Shown here in pieces: positions 33,297-41,402 of a stretch of 55,819 bases of DNA. The stretch's first letter is position 1. Each line of letters opens with the position of its first letter. The notes beneath the pieces are model-generated. The model saw only the letters and a list, made by a program, of their open reading frames with translations, did not search any database and was not told the origin of the DNA. The stretch comes from a virus. The DNA is taken from positions 1-55,819 of IMG/VR virus record IMGVR_UViG_3300017917_001130; one strand, 5' to 3'. A program made the position numbers and the translations under genes.

Positions 33297-33303
33297 TATT
33301 TAC
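33297..33303 (-). promoter_or_regulatory. Late-type box for the glycine-rich adhesin
   Basis: GTAAATA, touching the TAG stop of the upstream gene, with a leader containing AAGGAAA before the ATG. Confidence 0.45.
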
Positions 33304-33956
33304 TACCATTGTTGAGTAGGCGTTCCCAACACTTGATAGAACAGGAACGATGCGGTCCAGCTGGTCCATGAAGTATAAGGTGGACCTGATGGTGAGTAGT
33401 ATCCTTGCAGTCCTGTGAATGACGAAGTATTCAGTGCCACAGTTTGGCTGTTTACTACGCCTAGGTAACTGGTTGCGAATGTGGCCGTGGCAGGTGCTTT
33501 TCTTATGTAATAATTCAGCGCAGCAGTATTAGGTGTAGTTGGACTGTTGGCAATGGCCGAGTATGATGCCGCAGAGGGCGGAAATCCTATAGAGATCAAG
33601 GGAGTAACTGTTCCTGATGTTAGACTGCCTCCTCGAGCAACAAAGCCAATGATGTATGTGCCTGCTGGGACTGTGGCCACGCTGGCAGGATGTGCCTGTG
33701 CATAGGTTGCGGTCCATCCACCGCTTGGGCTTACTGCCAACTGCGAGTCATTCATCACATACTTGGTTACACTGGACAATTGTGTGGCCACGTTGCCATA
33801 GTCTGTGGAACTCACTGCAAAGAAATTGCCTGTTGTGGCAGCATCGTAGGCTGACTGTCCTGTGGGGCTCAACACTGACCTCAACGTTGCCGACGGTACG
33901 CTAGCAATTGTTATACCTGTGCTTATTGTGATTCCTGATCCAATTTCTATTCCCAT
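33303..33956 (-). CDS. Virion protein paired with the glycine-rich adhesin
   Basis: This 217-residue protein has an N terminus (MGIEIGSGITISTGITI) matching the adjacent adhesin, so both may attach to the same virion partner. The body is Ser/Thr/Ala-rich beta sequence (AGTYIIGFVARGGSL), ending WTASFLFYQVLGTPTQQW. No enzyme motif. It starts directly after the stop of the endolysin gene (TAAATG). Confidence 0.65.
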   Translation of the reverse strand: MGIEIGSGITISTGITIASVPSATLRSVLSPTGQSAYDAATTGNFFAVSSTDYGNVATQLSSVTKYVMNDSQLAVSPSGGWTATYAQAHPASVATVPAGTYIIGFVARGGSLTSGTVTPLISIGFPPSAASYSAIANSPTTPNTAALNYYIRKAPATATFATSYLGVVNSQTVALNTSSFTGLQGYYSPSGPPYTSWTSWTASFLFYQVLGTPTQQW

Positions 33957-34574
33957 TTATGCTCCTAAGATATGTAGAGCGTGTTCTGTGTGCTTTTGAC
34001 GATCTTCAAGACCGATAAATCCACCGTTGATGGCTCGGGTTAGGCCTTTGACATCGTTGGCATCAGCAAAACGATTTAAATTGTTCTGTTCCCAGAACCA
34101 GCATGCTGATTGTGCAGCACCTTCAAACGTCTGTAGATATTCCGACGCTTCTTCTACAGAGATATCTAATGATCCTGCAAAGAATGTATAGTTGTCTTTG
34201 CCAGTTAACTGAATCAAGCCACGACCGCAGTAACGGAAACCATCGCCTGACGCTTCGTCGCCATTGCCCATTCTATTGGCATAGATTCTATTGGCAATCA
34301 TTTCAGGCCGGTTGGCATATTTTGCAGCTAATTCATCTGTGGGGAAATACTTGCCGAATATTTTTCTTAAACTAGCGGCTTTGTAATTTAAATTCTCTTT
34401 GATAAAAACAAAATTTCCCGACTCATGGGCACATTGTGCAACGAAATGTGCCACACGCAAGGGAGTATTAATATCATAATCATCCAGCAATTGTTCTAAT
34501 GCTTCATACCAGTGGTCAATGTACGGGTTCTTGACCATTTGTTTTAATTGATCTTTTGTTAATATTGTGCTCAT
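33957..34574 (-). CDS. GH19-type endolysin
   Basis: This 205-residue lysozyme-like enzyme has FVAQCAHESGNF, where E is the first catalytic glutamate of the GH19 fold. YCGRGLIQLTGKDNY is the conserved substrate-cleft motif. No signal peptide or binding domain is seen, so it needs the holin to reach the cell wall. AAGGAG lies before the ATG and a TTAAATA box is upstream. It lies between virion genes, a few kb from the holin candidate. Confidence 0.92.
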   Translation of the reverse strand: MSTILTKDQLKQMVKNPYIDHWYEALEQLLDDYDINTPLRVAHFVAQCAHESGNFVFIKENLNYKAASLRKIFGKYFPTDELAAKYANRPEMIANRIYANRMGNGDEASGDGFRYCGRGLIQLTGKDNYTFFAGSLDISVEEASEYLQTFEGAAQSACWFWEQNNLNRFADANDVKGLTRAINGGFIGLEDRQKHTEHALHILGA

Positions 34575-34595
34575 TTGGGCTCCTTGTTATTTTTA

Positions 34596-35144
34596 TTATT
34601 TAATGCCTCTAACTCTGTCAAAGAAGCTGGGCTTGGGTGCTCCTCGAACTTCACCATGTCGCTGGTGTCGGCTGGCGTAATCGTAGTATCTGCCCACAAC
34701 ATCAAATCCAGGTTCAAAGAATATAGCAGCCGGGGGCGAACTCTGCCGTAAGATACCCACACGCTTTTTACCTTCGGGTGCGGCTTGTATTTGTTTTGTA
34801 CCACGACCAACAGTTTGTAGCCAAGCCGTGGGTTTTAGTTTTACCAACCATACATAGGGATTTTCTGTGCCATACAGGCCTTCTGTACCACGTAGATATT
34901 CTTTCAGAGGATAAAACCACAATGCAGGACGGCCTTGCTTTTGTCCAATGTAGTCTACACTGAATCGGGGATCGTCTACGTCGGGTGTGCGTCCAAAGAA
35001 CTGTTTAGGACTAAAGCCCACACGATCCACGCCGGTAAAGCGAACAAAATAATCCCCGGCACCGTGCTTTTTTACATCAGCTAAGATTTGATCACGTATG
35101 CTGACACGGTTAGGACTTTCAGTCAGTACCTCATGGACTTTCAC
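34596..35144 (-). CDS. Tagged hypothetical protein (possible packaged protein)
   Basis: This 182-residue protein begins MKVHEVLTE followed by SPN, the [I/L]xE targeting form. The rest is alpha/beta with GDYFVRFTGVDRVGFSPKQF, ALWFYPLKEYLRG and YVWLVKLKPTAWLQ. This pattern recalls small enzymes such as ADP-ribosyltransferases, but no catalytic triad can be named. It overlaps the Rz1-like gene and ends in the box of the endolysin. Confidence 0.6.
   Translation of the reverse strand: MKVHEVLTESPNRVSIRDQILADVKKHGAGDYFVRFTGVDRVGFSPKQFFGRTPDVDDPRFSVDYIGQKQGRPALWFYPLKEYLRGTEGLYGTENPYVWLVKLKPTAWLQTVGRGTKQIQAAPEGKKRVGILRQSSPPAAIFFEPGFDVVGRYYDYASRHQRHGEVRGAPKPSFFDRVRGIK
34597..34603 (-). promoter_or_regulatory. 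Late-type box for the endolysin
   Basis: TTAAATA includes the TAA stop codon of the upstream gene. A leader with AAGGAG leads to the endolysin ATG. Confidence 0.4.
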
Positions 35145-35452
35145 TTCACGCCCTCAAAGATACGACGTTGAATTTCGTACCACTCGATCCAAGCATCATT
35201 TTTAACAGCACATTCGTAATAGGTACTGTAATTCACAGTGACAGTGGTGGCAACATCACTGAGTTTGGCGTTGTCTGGCAGTTTTTGTAGTTGTGGGCAG
35301 GCCTGGCCAGCAATGGCAGGCGCAGCGGGGAATTTGGCCACAACAGGAACCACTGTGCTACAACCTGCACACATGGCCAACACAAACATTAAAACAATGC
35401 CCACTACAATCGTTGTGCTGACTTGGCGCTGTGTTTGATAATCTTTTGTCAT
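35141..35452 (-). CDS. Outer-membrane spanin-like (Rz1-like) candidate
   Basis: This 103-residue protein starts at the ATG at 35452 after AGGAAA. A membrane/signal segment (TIVVGIVLMFVLAMCAGC) ends in AGC, close to a lipobox although the -3 residue is Cys rather than Leu. The mature part has LPDNAKLSDVATTV and YYECAVKNDAWIEWY, the outline of o-spanin-type phage proteins. It lies just upstream of the endolysin gene set. Assignment is by outline only. Confidence 0.5.
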   Translation of the reverse strand: MTKDYQTQRQVSTTIVVGIVLMFVLAMCAGCSTVVPVVAKFPAAPAIAGQACPQLQKLPDNAKLSDVATTVTVNYSTYYECAVKNDAWIEWYEIQRRIFEGVK

Positions 35453-36489
35453 GTCTGCTTTCCTGTTGCCCATGCAATTGAGCGTTTGAATGCTGCTTCA
35501 GCCACAGCAAACGATGGCTTTTCTTGTGTTAGGTCACCAGACAGGCCTAATTTTCTTGCTGTGGCCAGTTGCGCTGGTGTATATTTTGATTGATTGGCTG
35601 CTGTTGGTGCAGCAGGTGCAGGCTTTGGCGCAGGTGCAGGGGCAGTACTTGGTTTATTAGAGCTTACCATTTGTCCTGCATTGGCCACTGCATTCTTTGC
35701 TGCCAACTGAGTTTTCAATCTATGCACTTCATTTTCAAGATCAAACACAGTGGCATCAGTTTCTTCATAGCCAGTTTCTAAGTTATTGAGTTCACGTCTA
35801 AGACCAGACACTGTTTTCTCAACATTCTTGAGATTTGCCAGTTGAGATTCTAAGTCTTTGGTCAGCGATGTTTTGGTGTTTCGTAGATCAGTTGCAGTTT
35901 CCTGTGCGGCCTTTACTTGTGATACCAAGTCTTTGATTGCAGCATCGTCAGCAGTTTCAGCATTGCGGATCATGGCAATACTGCTTTCTAATTCTTGTAC
36001 CTTTTCTGCACTGATGCTGTTTTTTCCTAGATCTTGAATTTGTTTTTCAAGTTTATCAGCCACATCTTTATTGACTCCAGGCATGTTTTTAACAGCTTCT
36101 AACTGTGATGCCAGCCCTTGTATTTGTTCTGTGCTGGCCTTTTCACGCTCGGCATACTGTTGCCCCAGTTGCCCCACTGCGGCTTGCTGTTTTTTTCCAG
36201 CTTCGCGTTCTCGATCCAGTTCACTGCGATGCATGCCAAGTTCTTGACCTTGTAGTTTGCTACTTTGTGCAGCTTGATCAATTCTTTGTTCAGCGTCACT
36301 GAGTTCAGCACTGAGAGCAGCATTTTGTTGTTTTTGCTTTTTTAACTCTTTAAACAGGGCCAGCGCCACTTGCTGCTCAGGAGGAATACCTTGCACTCGG
36401 TTGGCGCGAACAAACGCTTGCATCTGCTCGTAGTCGTTTGACCCTGTGACATTGCCAGCATCTTCAACAATGACTTCTTTAAGTTTCAT
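35449..36489 (-). CDS. Tagged long coiled-coil protein
   Basis: The protein has 346 residues from the ATG at 36489, two nt after the upstream stop. It starts MKLKEVIVE followed by DAGN ([I/L]xE form), which argues for this start over a longer frame. Residues 50-260 are nearly continuous coiled coil (TSLTKDLESQLANLKNVEKT, then heptads). A Pro/Ala linker (APAPAPKPAPAAP) leads to a small C-terminal domain (YTPAQLATARKLGLSGDL). Likely a virion scaffold or cargo protein. Confidence 0.65.
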   Translation of the reverse strand: MKLKEVIVEDAGNVTGSNDYEQMQAFVRANRVQGIPPEQQVALALFKELKKQKQQNAALSAELSDAEQRIDQAAQSSKLQGQELGMHRSELDREREAGKKQQAAVGQLGQQYAEREKASTEQIQGLASQLEAVKNMPGVNKDVADKLEKQIQDLGKNSISAEKVQELESSIAMIRNAETADDAAIKDLVSQVKAAQETATDLRNTKTSLTKDLESQLANLKNVEKTVSGLRRELNNLETGYEETDATVFDLENEVHRLKTQLAAKNAVANAGQMVSSNKPSTAPAPAPKPAPAAPTAANQSKYTPAQLATARKLGLSGDLTQEKPSFAVAEAAFKRSIAWATGKQT

Positions 36490-36490
36490 A

Positions 36491-37906
36491 TCAGCAGTTC
36501 CAGCGGCGTAGAGCCTTGTTGATTGGGCTATTTGGGTTGCGCTTGGTCTTGGCACTTGCACGTGATTTCTTCATGCCACGCATTCTTGCACAGAATGATT
36601 TACGGCGCTTGGCAGCTTTGCCACCCTTTTTCAATTTGCTTGGCTTTGTGGTCACAGCAGTCTTTAGTTTGCTACCGGGATTTTCTCTGCGATAGGCTTT
36701 TACTGCTTTGCGGCTCATGCCATCTGTTTTGTCTTGCTTGTTGACTTTTTGCCAGTCTTCGTTAAGCTGACGCAGATGGTACTGTGCAGTTTCCCACAAC
36801 ACAGTGTCAGGCATGGCTTCAAACTGTTCCCATACTAGATCTTCACTGACACCATTTTTCTTTGCCATGGCTTGAACCAAGCGATCCATGGCTTCAAACA
36901 TGGCATCAACTTCGGGATCCACTTCGTCTGATGCTTCTTCTGAGTACATGTAATCCCACACAGCCACCAACATAGATTTAGCATTGGCAATCTTTTCTTG
37001 GCACCATTCTGGCAAGTTGTCGCCGGCATCAATCAAGTCATCAATGCCCTTGACAGCACGTTGCAGTGTTTCCAAATTGTTGTCAGCCATACCGGCTTCG
37101 TCATCGTATTCTGCGTTGTATTCGTTCATGGGTTTGTTTCCTGCTTTTTTCATTGAGACAGCAATGGCTGCTTGTTGTGCTGGACTGCTTGCTTCCGCCA
37201 TACCTTGTTCTGATCTAGGATCATTTTCTCTGCCAAATTCATAGTTTGATCTGTGTCTAATACGATCACGCATGGCGTTAAATGTATCATTCCATTCATC
37301 ATCATCTTTTTGCATTCTTGCCAAACGATGTCTTTCTCTGTCAAGAGAAATTTTATCTAACTCATCTTGATATCGTGTTCTGCGTTCTATATCAGATAAT
37401 CTGCTTTGGTGTCTTGCATCTCTTTCATCATTCCAGTTATCAGTACTTCTCTGTAATGGTACTGCATTTAACCCCAAGCGGTCTCTTGCACGAGCCAAAG
37501 TGCCAGTGGCTTCGGCCACACCTTTCTTGGCTGCGTTTCGTTGACGTTCACGCTCTAAACGAGCTTCATCACGCTTGCGTTGTTGTTCAGCACGTTTTTC
37601 TTCGTATGCTTTGAGTTCTTCCGGGCTCATTGCATTTAATGCGGCACGTCTAGCATTGCCTCGTCTGAAGTTTTGTCCAGCCTCCGCCACATCTTCGTTC
37701 TTGCTCTTGTTGCCCCAGTTGGCAGCACCTTTTTTACGGCACTGAACAAGAGCCCCCGACGCATAAGCACTGGGCCATACTTTGTAACGGCTGCGAACTT
37801 TGCTATAACAAGCGTCTTTCTTTTCGGCCAACAACAAGTCCGAAAAGGCCAGACCGCCACATTCGGGACACTGTTGATGCGATTCGTGTATTTGATTGAT
37901 TTTCAT
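36491..37906 (-). CDS. Tagged polyprotein-like cargo protein with Cys and basic domains
   Basis: This 471-residue protein begins MKINQIHE followed by SHQQ. Next come a zinc-knuckle-like CPECGG and a phage-common domain, KKDACYSKVRSRYKVWPSAY with ALVQCRKKGAANWGNKSK (30-70). A long charged coil follows. VAEA-type sites recur at about 73-76, 129-133 (GVAEA) and 235-239 (GMAEA). The C terminus is a DUF6321-like basic domain (KSFCARMRGMKK, then NKALRRWNC). It may be cut into several pieces by the prohead protease and packaged (inference). Confidence 0.7.
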   Translation of the reverse strand: MKINQIHESHQQCPECGGLAFSDLLLAEKKDACYSKVRSRYKVWPSAYASGALVQCRKKGAANWGNKSKNEDVAEAGQNFRRGNARRAALNAMSPEELKAYEEKRAEQQRKRDEARLERERQRNAAKKGVAEATGTLARARDRLGLNAVPLQRSTDNWNDERDARHQSRLSDIERRTRYQDELDKISLDRERHRLARMQKDDDEWNDTFNAMRDRIRHRSNYEFGRENDPRSEQGMAEASSPAQQAAIAVSMKKAGNKPMNEYNAEYDDEAGMADNNLETLQRAVKGIDDLIDAGDNLPEWCQEKIANAKSMLVAVWDYMYSEEASDEVDPEVDAMFEAMDRLVQAMAKKNGVSEDLVWEQFEAMPDTVLWETAQYHLRQLNEDWQKVNKQDKTDGMSRKAVKAYRRENPGSKLKTAVTTKPSKLKKGGKAAKRRKSFCARMRGMKKSRASAKTKRNPNSPINKALRRWNC

Positions 37907-38256
37907 TTCTTTTTAGTGGCTACATTGATAGCCGCTCCTTTTCTTTCGGGATTGGGGTCTTGTCTGCGTTTGCGTGCCGCTGCTGACGCACGACCTTTTT
38001 TGCCCAGGCTGTGTGCTTTTGATTGTGGCAGGCATTTTGGCTTGCCTTCTTTTTCACTGCCTCTAGCACAGGCACCGCGTATTTTTCCGTCGGGCCCAAA
38101 ACGAACCCATTTTTCTTTGAACCAGTCACGTAGGTTTTCTTCAAGGTCTTGTTCACTCACAGGCACACAGTTGGGCACCATTCTGTCACCCTTTTTCTTC
38201 ATGCCTGCTTGGCGATATCCGTCCCAACAGGCTTCTAGTATTTCTCTGTATCTCAT
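37903..38256 (-). CDS. Tagged small basic Cys-containing protein
   Basis: This 117-residue protein begins MRYREILE followed by ACWDGYRQAGMKKKG, then MVPNCVPVSE. The second half, WVRFGPDGKIRGACARG and GKPKCLPQSKAHSLGKKG, resembles DUF5872-type phage domains. The tail is rich in Lys and Arg. Four Cys suggest a metal site. It overlaps its neighbours by ATGA. Likely DNA-binding and packaged, from charge and tag. Confidence 0.65.
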   Translation of the reverse strand: MRYREILEACWDGYRQAGMKKKGDRMVPNCVPVSEQDLEENLRDWFKEKWVRFGPDGKIRGACARGSEKEGKPKCLPQSKAHSLGKKGRASAAARKRRQDPNPERKGAAINVATKKK

Positions 38257-38696
38257 TTGCGGGGCGCCTCTGCTGCGTCGTTATGCGCTCGAATAAATGG
38301 TTGGGGAATAACACATTGGTTATCGTATTTTACAATTTCACGGTCTATGTATTGTTTGACAATGACTTGACGACCTTGAATTACTTTTACCTTGGCCTGG
38401 GATTTCTTTTCTAATTCAGCTGTGGCTGCTTGAGCTTGCTGTTCAGCAGCAGCCACACGAGCTTCGACTTCAGCCACACGCTCACGCCATTCTGTTTCCA
38501 CAGCATAGCCGCCACGAAAATACACGCCCAAGGTCAACAGTGCAATGCCCAGGACCTTAAAGGGCAACTGATATTGCCATACCAGTGGTATACGGTGTGC
38601 AAAGAATCCTGCCACTGTGAGCACAATGCCCACCAGCAACAGAATATTGCAGAACCATAAGATCACTGCGTCAGGTAAAAAATGTAAGATCCACAT
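38253..38696 (-). CDS. Rz-like inner-membrane spanin candidate
   Basis: This 147-residue protein has two to three membrane helices in the first 75 residues. A coiled coil follows (VAEVEARVAAAEQQAQAATA, about 80-115), and it ends in KYDNQCVIPQPFIRAHNDAA. Membrane anchor, periplasmic coil and a Val-Pro-containing end fit i-spanin-like phage proteins. A CTAAATA box is five nt before the ATG and no ribosome binding site is seen. Confidence 0.55.
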   Translation of the reverse strand: MWILHFLPDAVILWFCNILLLVGIVLTVAGFFAHRIPLVWQYQLPFKVLGIALLTLGVYFRGGYAVETEWRERVAEVEARVAAAEQQAQAATAELEKKSQAKVKVIQGRQVIVKQYIDREIVKYDNQCVIPQPFIRAHNDAAEAPRK

Positions 38697-38701
38697 GCAA
38701 C

Positions 38702-38708
38702 TATTTAG
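38702..38708 (-). promoter_or_regulatory. Late-type box, five nt before the Rz-like gene
   Basis: CTAAATA then GTTGC then ATG on the minus strand. By T4 spacing the message would be leaderless. Confidence 0.5.
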
Positions 38709-38723
38709 TTGCCAAGCAGGGTA

Positions 38724-39521
38724 TTACTTGAGTCCTAGGCTTTGACGTATTTTTGTGGCTGAAATGTCTGTTACTGATTCATCAAAGGTTTCTTCCGCAG
38801 CAGTGTAACCTACGCCACGACCCCAGCCAATATGCACAATGTTGGGCACAACTTGTATTTCATACTGTCCTTGATAAATGGGATCTAGATCTCTGCGTAT
38901 AAATCGTTTGACTTGTTCAATAGCAAAAGGATTGGATCCTTGCCAGCCCTGTACATCACGCACTTGAATAACAACTTGTCCGGTCTTTTTTAACAGTCTT
39001 TCAAACAGCGCACGATGTCCGTCATGCCAGGGTTGCCAACGGCCCAGCATTTGCACAGTTTCCCGGCGCCAATCAAATGTGGGTCTGCGTCTATTGTCAA
39101 TGATGTGTGCAGCAATGAATTCGCCCCAGGTTTCAGCCTTTTGTTCTGTGACTCTAAAGTCATAAACTTCGGGCTCCACAAACATGGCATTGGTATCTGC
39201 ATAGCGTCCTTCTCTAATGGTGTCTACCCATACTGTCCAGTCTGCTTTGAAATTGTTGCGCATTTCCACCAGCGGCGCCACAAAGTCGCAAATCACAAAA
39301 TCCATGTCAGTCATTGCGTCTGCTAGCTCTCGCATGCGTTTTGATTGACGTATACGCCCGGCTTCGGAGAAGTCCCAGTCGTCGTATTGTTTGCGCACAT
39401 CATCAGCATTGAGCCAGCCTACCCTTTTCTTTTCGGCTTGCAAATGATCTACTATATGCTGTGCTAGATATGTTTTTCCTGCACCGGGCAGGCCCATGAT
39501 TAAAATACGTTGTGGTTTCAT
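38724..39521 (-). CDS. APS-kinase-like / nucleotidylyltransferase fusion
   Basis: The protein has 265 residues. Residues 1-150 are a P-loop kinase with GLPGAGKTYLA and LNADDVRKQYDDWDFSEAGR, the layout of adenylylsulfate (APS) kinase. Residues 155-265 are an HxGH nucleotidylyltransferase with GRWQPWHDGHRALFERLL and SVTDISATKIRQSLG. APS kinase makes PAPS, the sulfate donor, and sulfotransferase-like genes are next door. A kinase-adenylyltransferase of NAD or sugar metabolism is the other reading. It is the last gene of a seven-gene overlapping operon. Confidence 0.75.
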   Translation of the reverse strand: MKPQRILIMGLPGAGKTYLAQHIVDHLQAEKKRVGWLNADDVRKQYDDWDFSEAGRIRQSKRMRELADAMTDMDFVICDFVAPLVEMRNNFKADWTVWVDTIREGRYADTNAMFVEPEVYDFRVTEQKAETWGEFIAAHIIDNRRRPTFDWRRETVQMLGRWQPWHDGHRALFERLLKKTGQVVIQVRDVQGWQGSNPFAIEQVKRFIRRDLDPIYQGQYEIQVVPNIVHIGWGRGVGYTAAEETFDESVTDISATKIRQSLGLK

Positions 39522-40138
39522 TTCTTTTTCCTTGAAGCGTGTCGAGCCAAGTCATCTGTGGGGTGGTGATCGATGGGCTGAAAATACTTGGCATTGGTGT
39601 CGTCTGCAATGATTCCAGCCACGTGAGCATTGCGATAGTCTATGGGAAATTCCAGTTCTTGTTCTAGCTTTTGTAGATATTTGCTGCCGTAAAGATGCAA
39701 CAGCTCATAGCTCAAAAACGCAGGCTGATTGAACTGTGTGTATTCAGCTAGTGCAGCGTCAAATGTTGCACTGCCACGTACACGAGTTTCTTGATACGTT
39801 AATATATTACGATCCCGGCCCAGCACAGCTATCTTTACTCTGTAGCCTAGGTTTTGCACGCCAGTAACAAAGGCCTTGAAGTCTGGCACAGTGGCTACAC
39901 CGTTGTTCATATAAGGCACTGATATGCTTGTAACGTGCCAATCACTGGCGCCCCAGGGTGCTGAACGTAGATCTTCAGGATGCTGCCAGTAGTGTGCCCA
40001 GGGTTCTTCATCGTGTCCGATCCAATATTCGTTTAGCAACGCACGCCAGCCCTGTACTTGTGGATGCAAAGCAAATATCTTGCTCCATAAATGATTGCCT
40101 GACCCTTGCGGGCCTGTTAATATCAATAGTGTTTTCAT
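39518..40138 (-). CDS. P-loop sulfotransferase-like protein
   Basis: This 206-residue protein begins with LILTGPQGSGNHLWSKIFAL, a phosphosulfate-type P-loop followed by HPQVQGW. Strand and helix order fits the sulfotransferase fold, but the second PAPS-binding Arg/Ser motif is not clear (VAVLGRDRNILTYQETRVRG is a candidate). It overlaps the genes on both sides by four nt. Position beside the APS-kinase-like gene supports the call. Confidence 0.55.
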   Translation of the reverse strand: MKTLLILTGPQGSGNHLWSKIFALHPQVQGWRALLNEYWIGHDEEPWAHYWQHPEDLRSAPWGASDWHVTSISVPYMNNGVATVPDFKAFVTGVQNLGYRVKIAVLGRDRNILTYQETRVRGSATFDAALAEYTQFNQPAFLSYELLHLYGSKYLQKLEQELEFPIDYRNAHVAGIIADDTNAKYFQPIDHHPTDDLARHASRKKK

Positions 40139-40779
40139 AGTGTGCGTAAAAATTCCCGAGTTTGATCAGTAATGATGCCAGTTAATTGAAACGTAACTCT
40201 GGGATGATGGCCAGCATTGGCAGTTGAGTGCGGCATATTGGCCCAGTCAAATGTGCTGACATCGCCTGCTGACCACTGACGCCAGTGATAGTTGCCGTAT
40301 TCCCAGAACTGCCCAGGTTGCCAGTCTGTTAATTGAATGAAATAACGACCCACACGGCTGGGATCTTCCGGGCACCATTTTTGCAGTTTGTCTATGTGCA
40401 AATTCCACACTTCACCGGGCCACTGTACGTGTATGCGTTCCATGCAGTCCTCTAGGCCAAATGCCTGAGAAATGGCCTTTAAACTAGCAGGAATGTTCCA
40501 GTTCAAATGTGTGATAATCATTTTGGGATCAGCACCCACACGAGAAATATCGTATTCTTCTGCCAGCAAATCTTCTCTGGGCGGTGGCACACCCTCGCCC
40601 TTGTAGCCACGTGTTTCCCAGGTAGCAGGGCGACTGTTGTCTACAATGGCCTGCAGATCCTGCTGCCATGTGGGTTCAATGCGCCCTAGCTGTGTAAACA
40701 CAGATTCCGGTGTGTCTGTTCGTGTGCTATCAAAATGATAGGTGCTGTGTTGTTTTGTATAGTCCCAACTGGATTTCAT
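40135..40779 (-). CDS. 2-oxoglutarate/Fe(II) oxygenase-like protein
   Basis: This 214-residue protein has a double-stranded beta-helix pattern in the C-terminal half. WNLHIDK gives the HxD iron site and ANMPHSTANAGHHPRVTFQL the distal His and 2-oxoglutarate-binding Arg, as in aspartyl/asparaginyl hydroxylase relatives. It probably hydroxylates a small molecule, peptide or sugar. It is inside the APS-kinase/sulfotransferase-like operon, which suggests that it acts on the same product. Confidence 0.72.
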   Translation of the reverse strand: MKSSWDYTKQHSTYHFDSTRTDTPESVFTQLGRIEPTWQQDLQAIVDNSRPATWETRGYKGEGVPPPREDLLAEEYDISRVGADPKMIITHLNWNIPASLKAISQAFGLEDCMERIHVQWPGEVWNLHIDKLQKWCPEDPSRVGRYFIQLTDWQPGQFWEYGNYHWRQWSAGDVSTFDWANMPHSTANAGHHPRVTFQLTGIITDQTREFLRTL

Positions 40780-41402
40780 ATAACTGTTACCTTTACATCT
40801 GCGTATTCATAAACCTGCTGATAATCCACTGGGGGAGTTTCTATGTTTAACAATCGACACAGCTCACGATTGTCATAGGGTGTGCTGCCAGGGTACTGCA
40901 ATGTGGCATTGACAATACCGTTGTTTTGACTCTTGATAATCTTGGCCATGGTTTTCAAGTCTCGATAATAGCTGTGATACAGCGGGTATGTGATATCAAA
41001 GTGTCCGCACTTTACCCACCAACCCAGGCAAGCATCGTCACTACGATGCACCAAAACAATGGGTGCATCAGGCCAGGTGGCACGTAGGAAATCAATGTTG
41101 TTGCTGAAGATATGACTTTTGATAATTCTAGTTCGTTCTGTATCTTTAATGGTAAATGGCGCATCGAATATAGTCTCTATTTCTGCTTTGCCAAGGCTGG
41201 CAAAATCCTCGGGCAAGTCACTTTCCATGCCAGGGTCAAAGTATGCGCCCAAGTGCATGAGTTCTCGGCGGCCCGAAGCGTCATGGTAGTAAGTCCAGCG
41301 ATCGCTGTAATCACTGCGATCAATGCTGGCACTGTAGTAAATGTTTTTGCACACCGAGCTCCATTTAGAGCCCGGGGCGCCTGCTACAAAAATATATTTC
41401 AT
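40776..41402 (-). CDS. Sulfotransferase-like protein
   Basis: The protein has 208 residues. KYIFVAGAPGSKWSSVCKNI is the N-terminal P-loop (GAPGSxWSSV), APIVLVHRSDDACLGWW matches the strand with the Arg/Ser 3'-phosphate site, and GIVNATLQYPGSTPYDN follows. This fits the sulfotransferase fold better than its neighbour at 39518. It overlaps its neighbours by four nt and follows the TctC-like gene. Confidence 0.6.
   Translation of the reverse strand: MKYIFVAGAPGSKWSSVCKNIYYSASIDRSDYSDRWTYYHDASGRRELMHLGAYFDPGMESDLPEDFASLGKAEIETIFDAPFTIKDTERTRIIKSHIFSNNIDFLRATWPDAPIVLVHRSDDACLGWWVKCGHFDITYPLYHSYYRDLKTMAKIIKSQNNGIVNATLQYPGSTPYDNRELCRLLNIETPPVDYQQVYEYADVKVTVI

Noticed and set aside
34571-34810. 79-residue minus-strand frame
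   Set aside because: Overlaps the 182-residue tagged gene, which has the better start, overlap pattern and composition.
38724-39521. NadR-like NAD salvage enzyme
   Set aside because: The kinase part has the APS-kinase layout (DFSEAGR) and the domain order is the reverse of NadR; kept only as an alternative.
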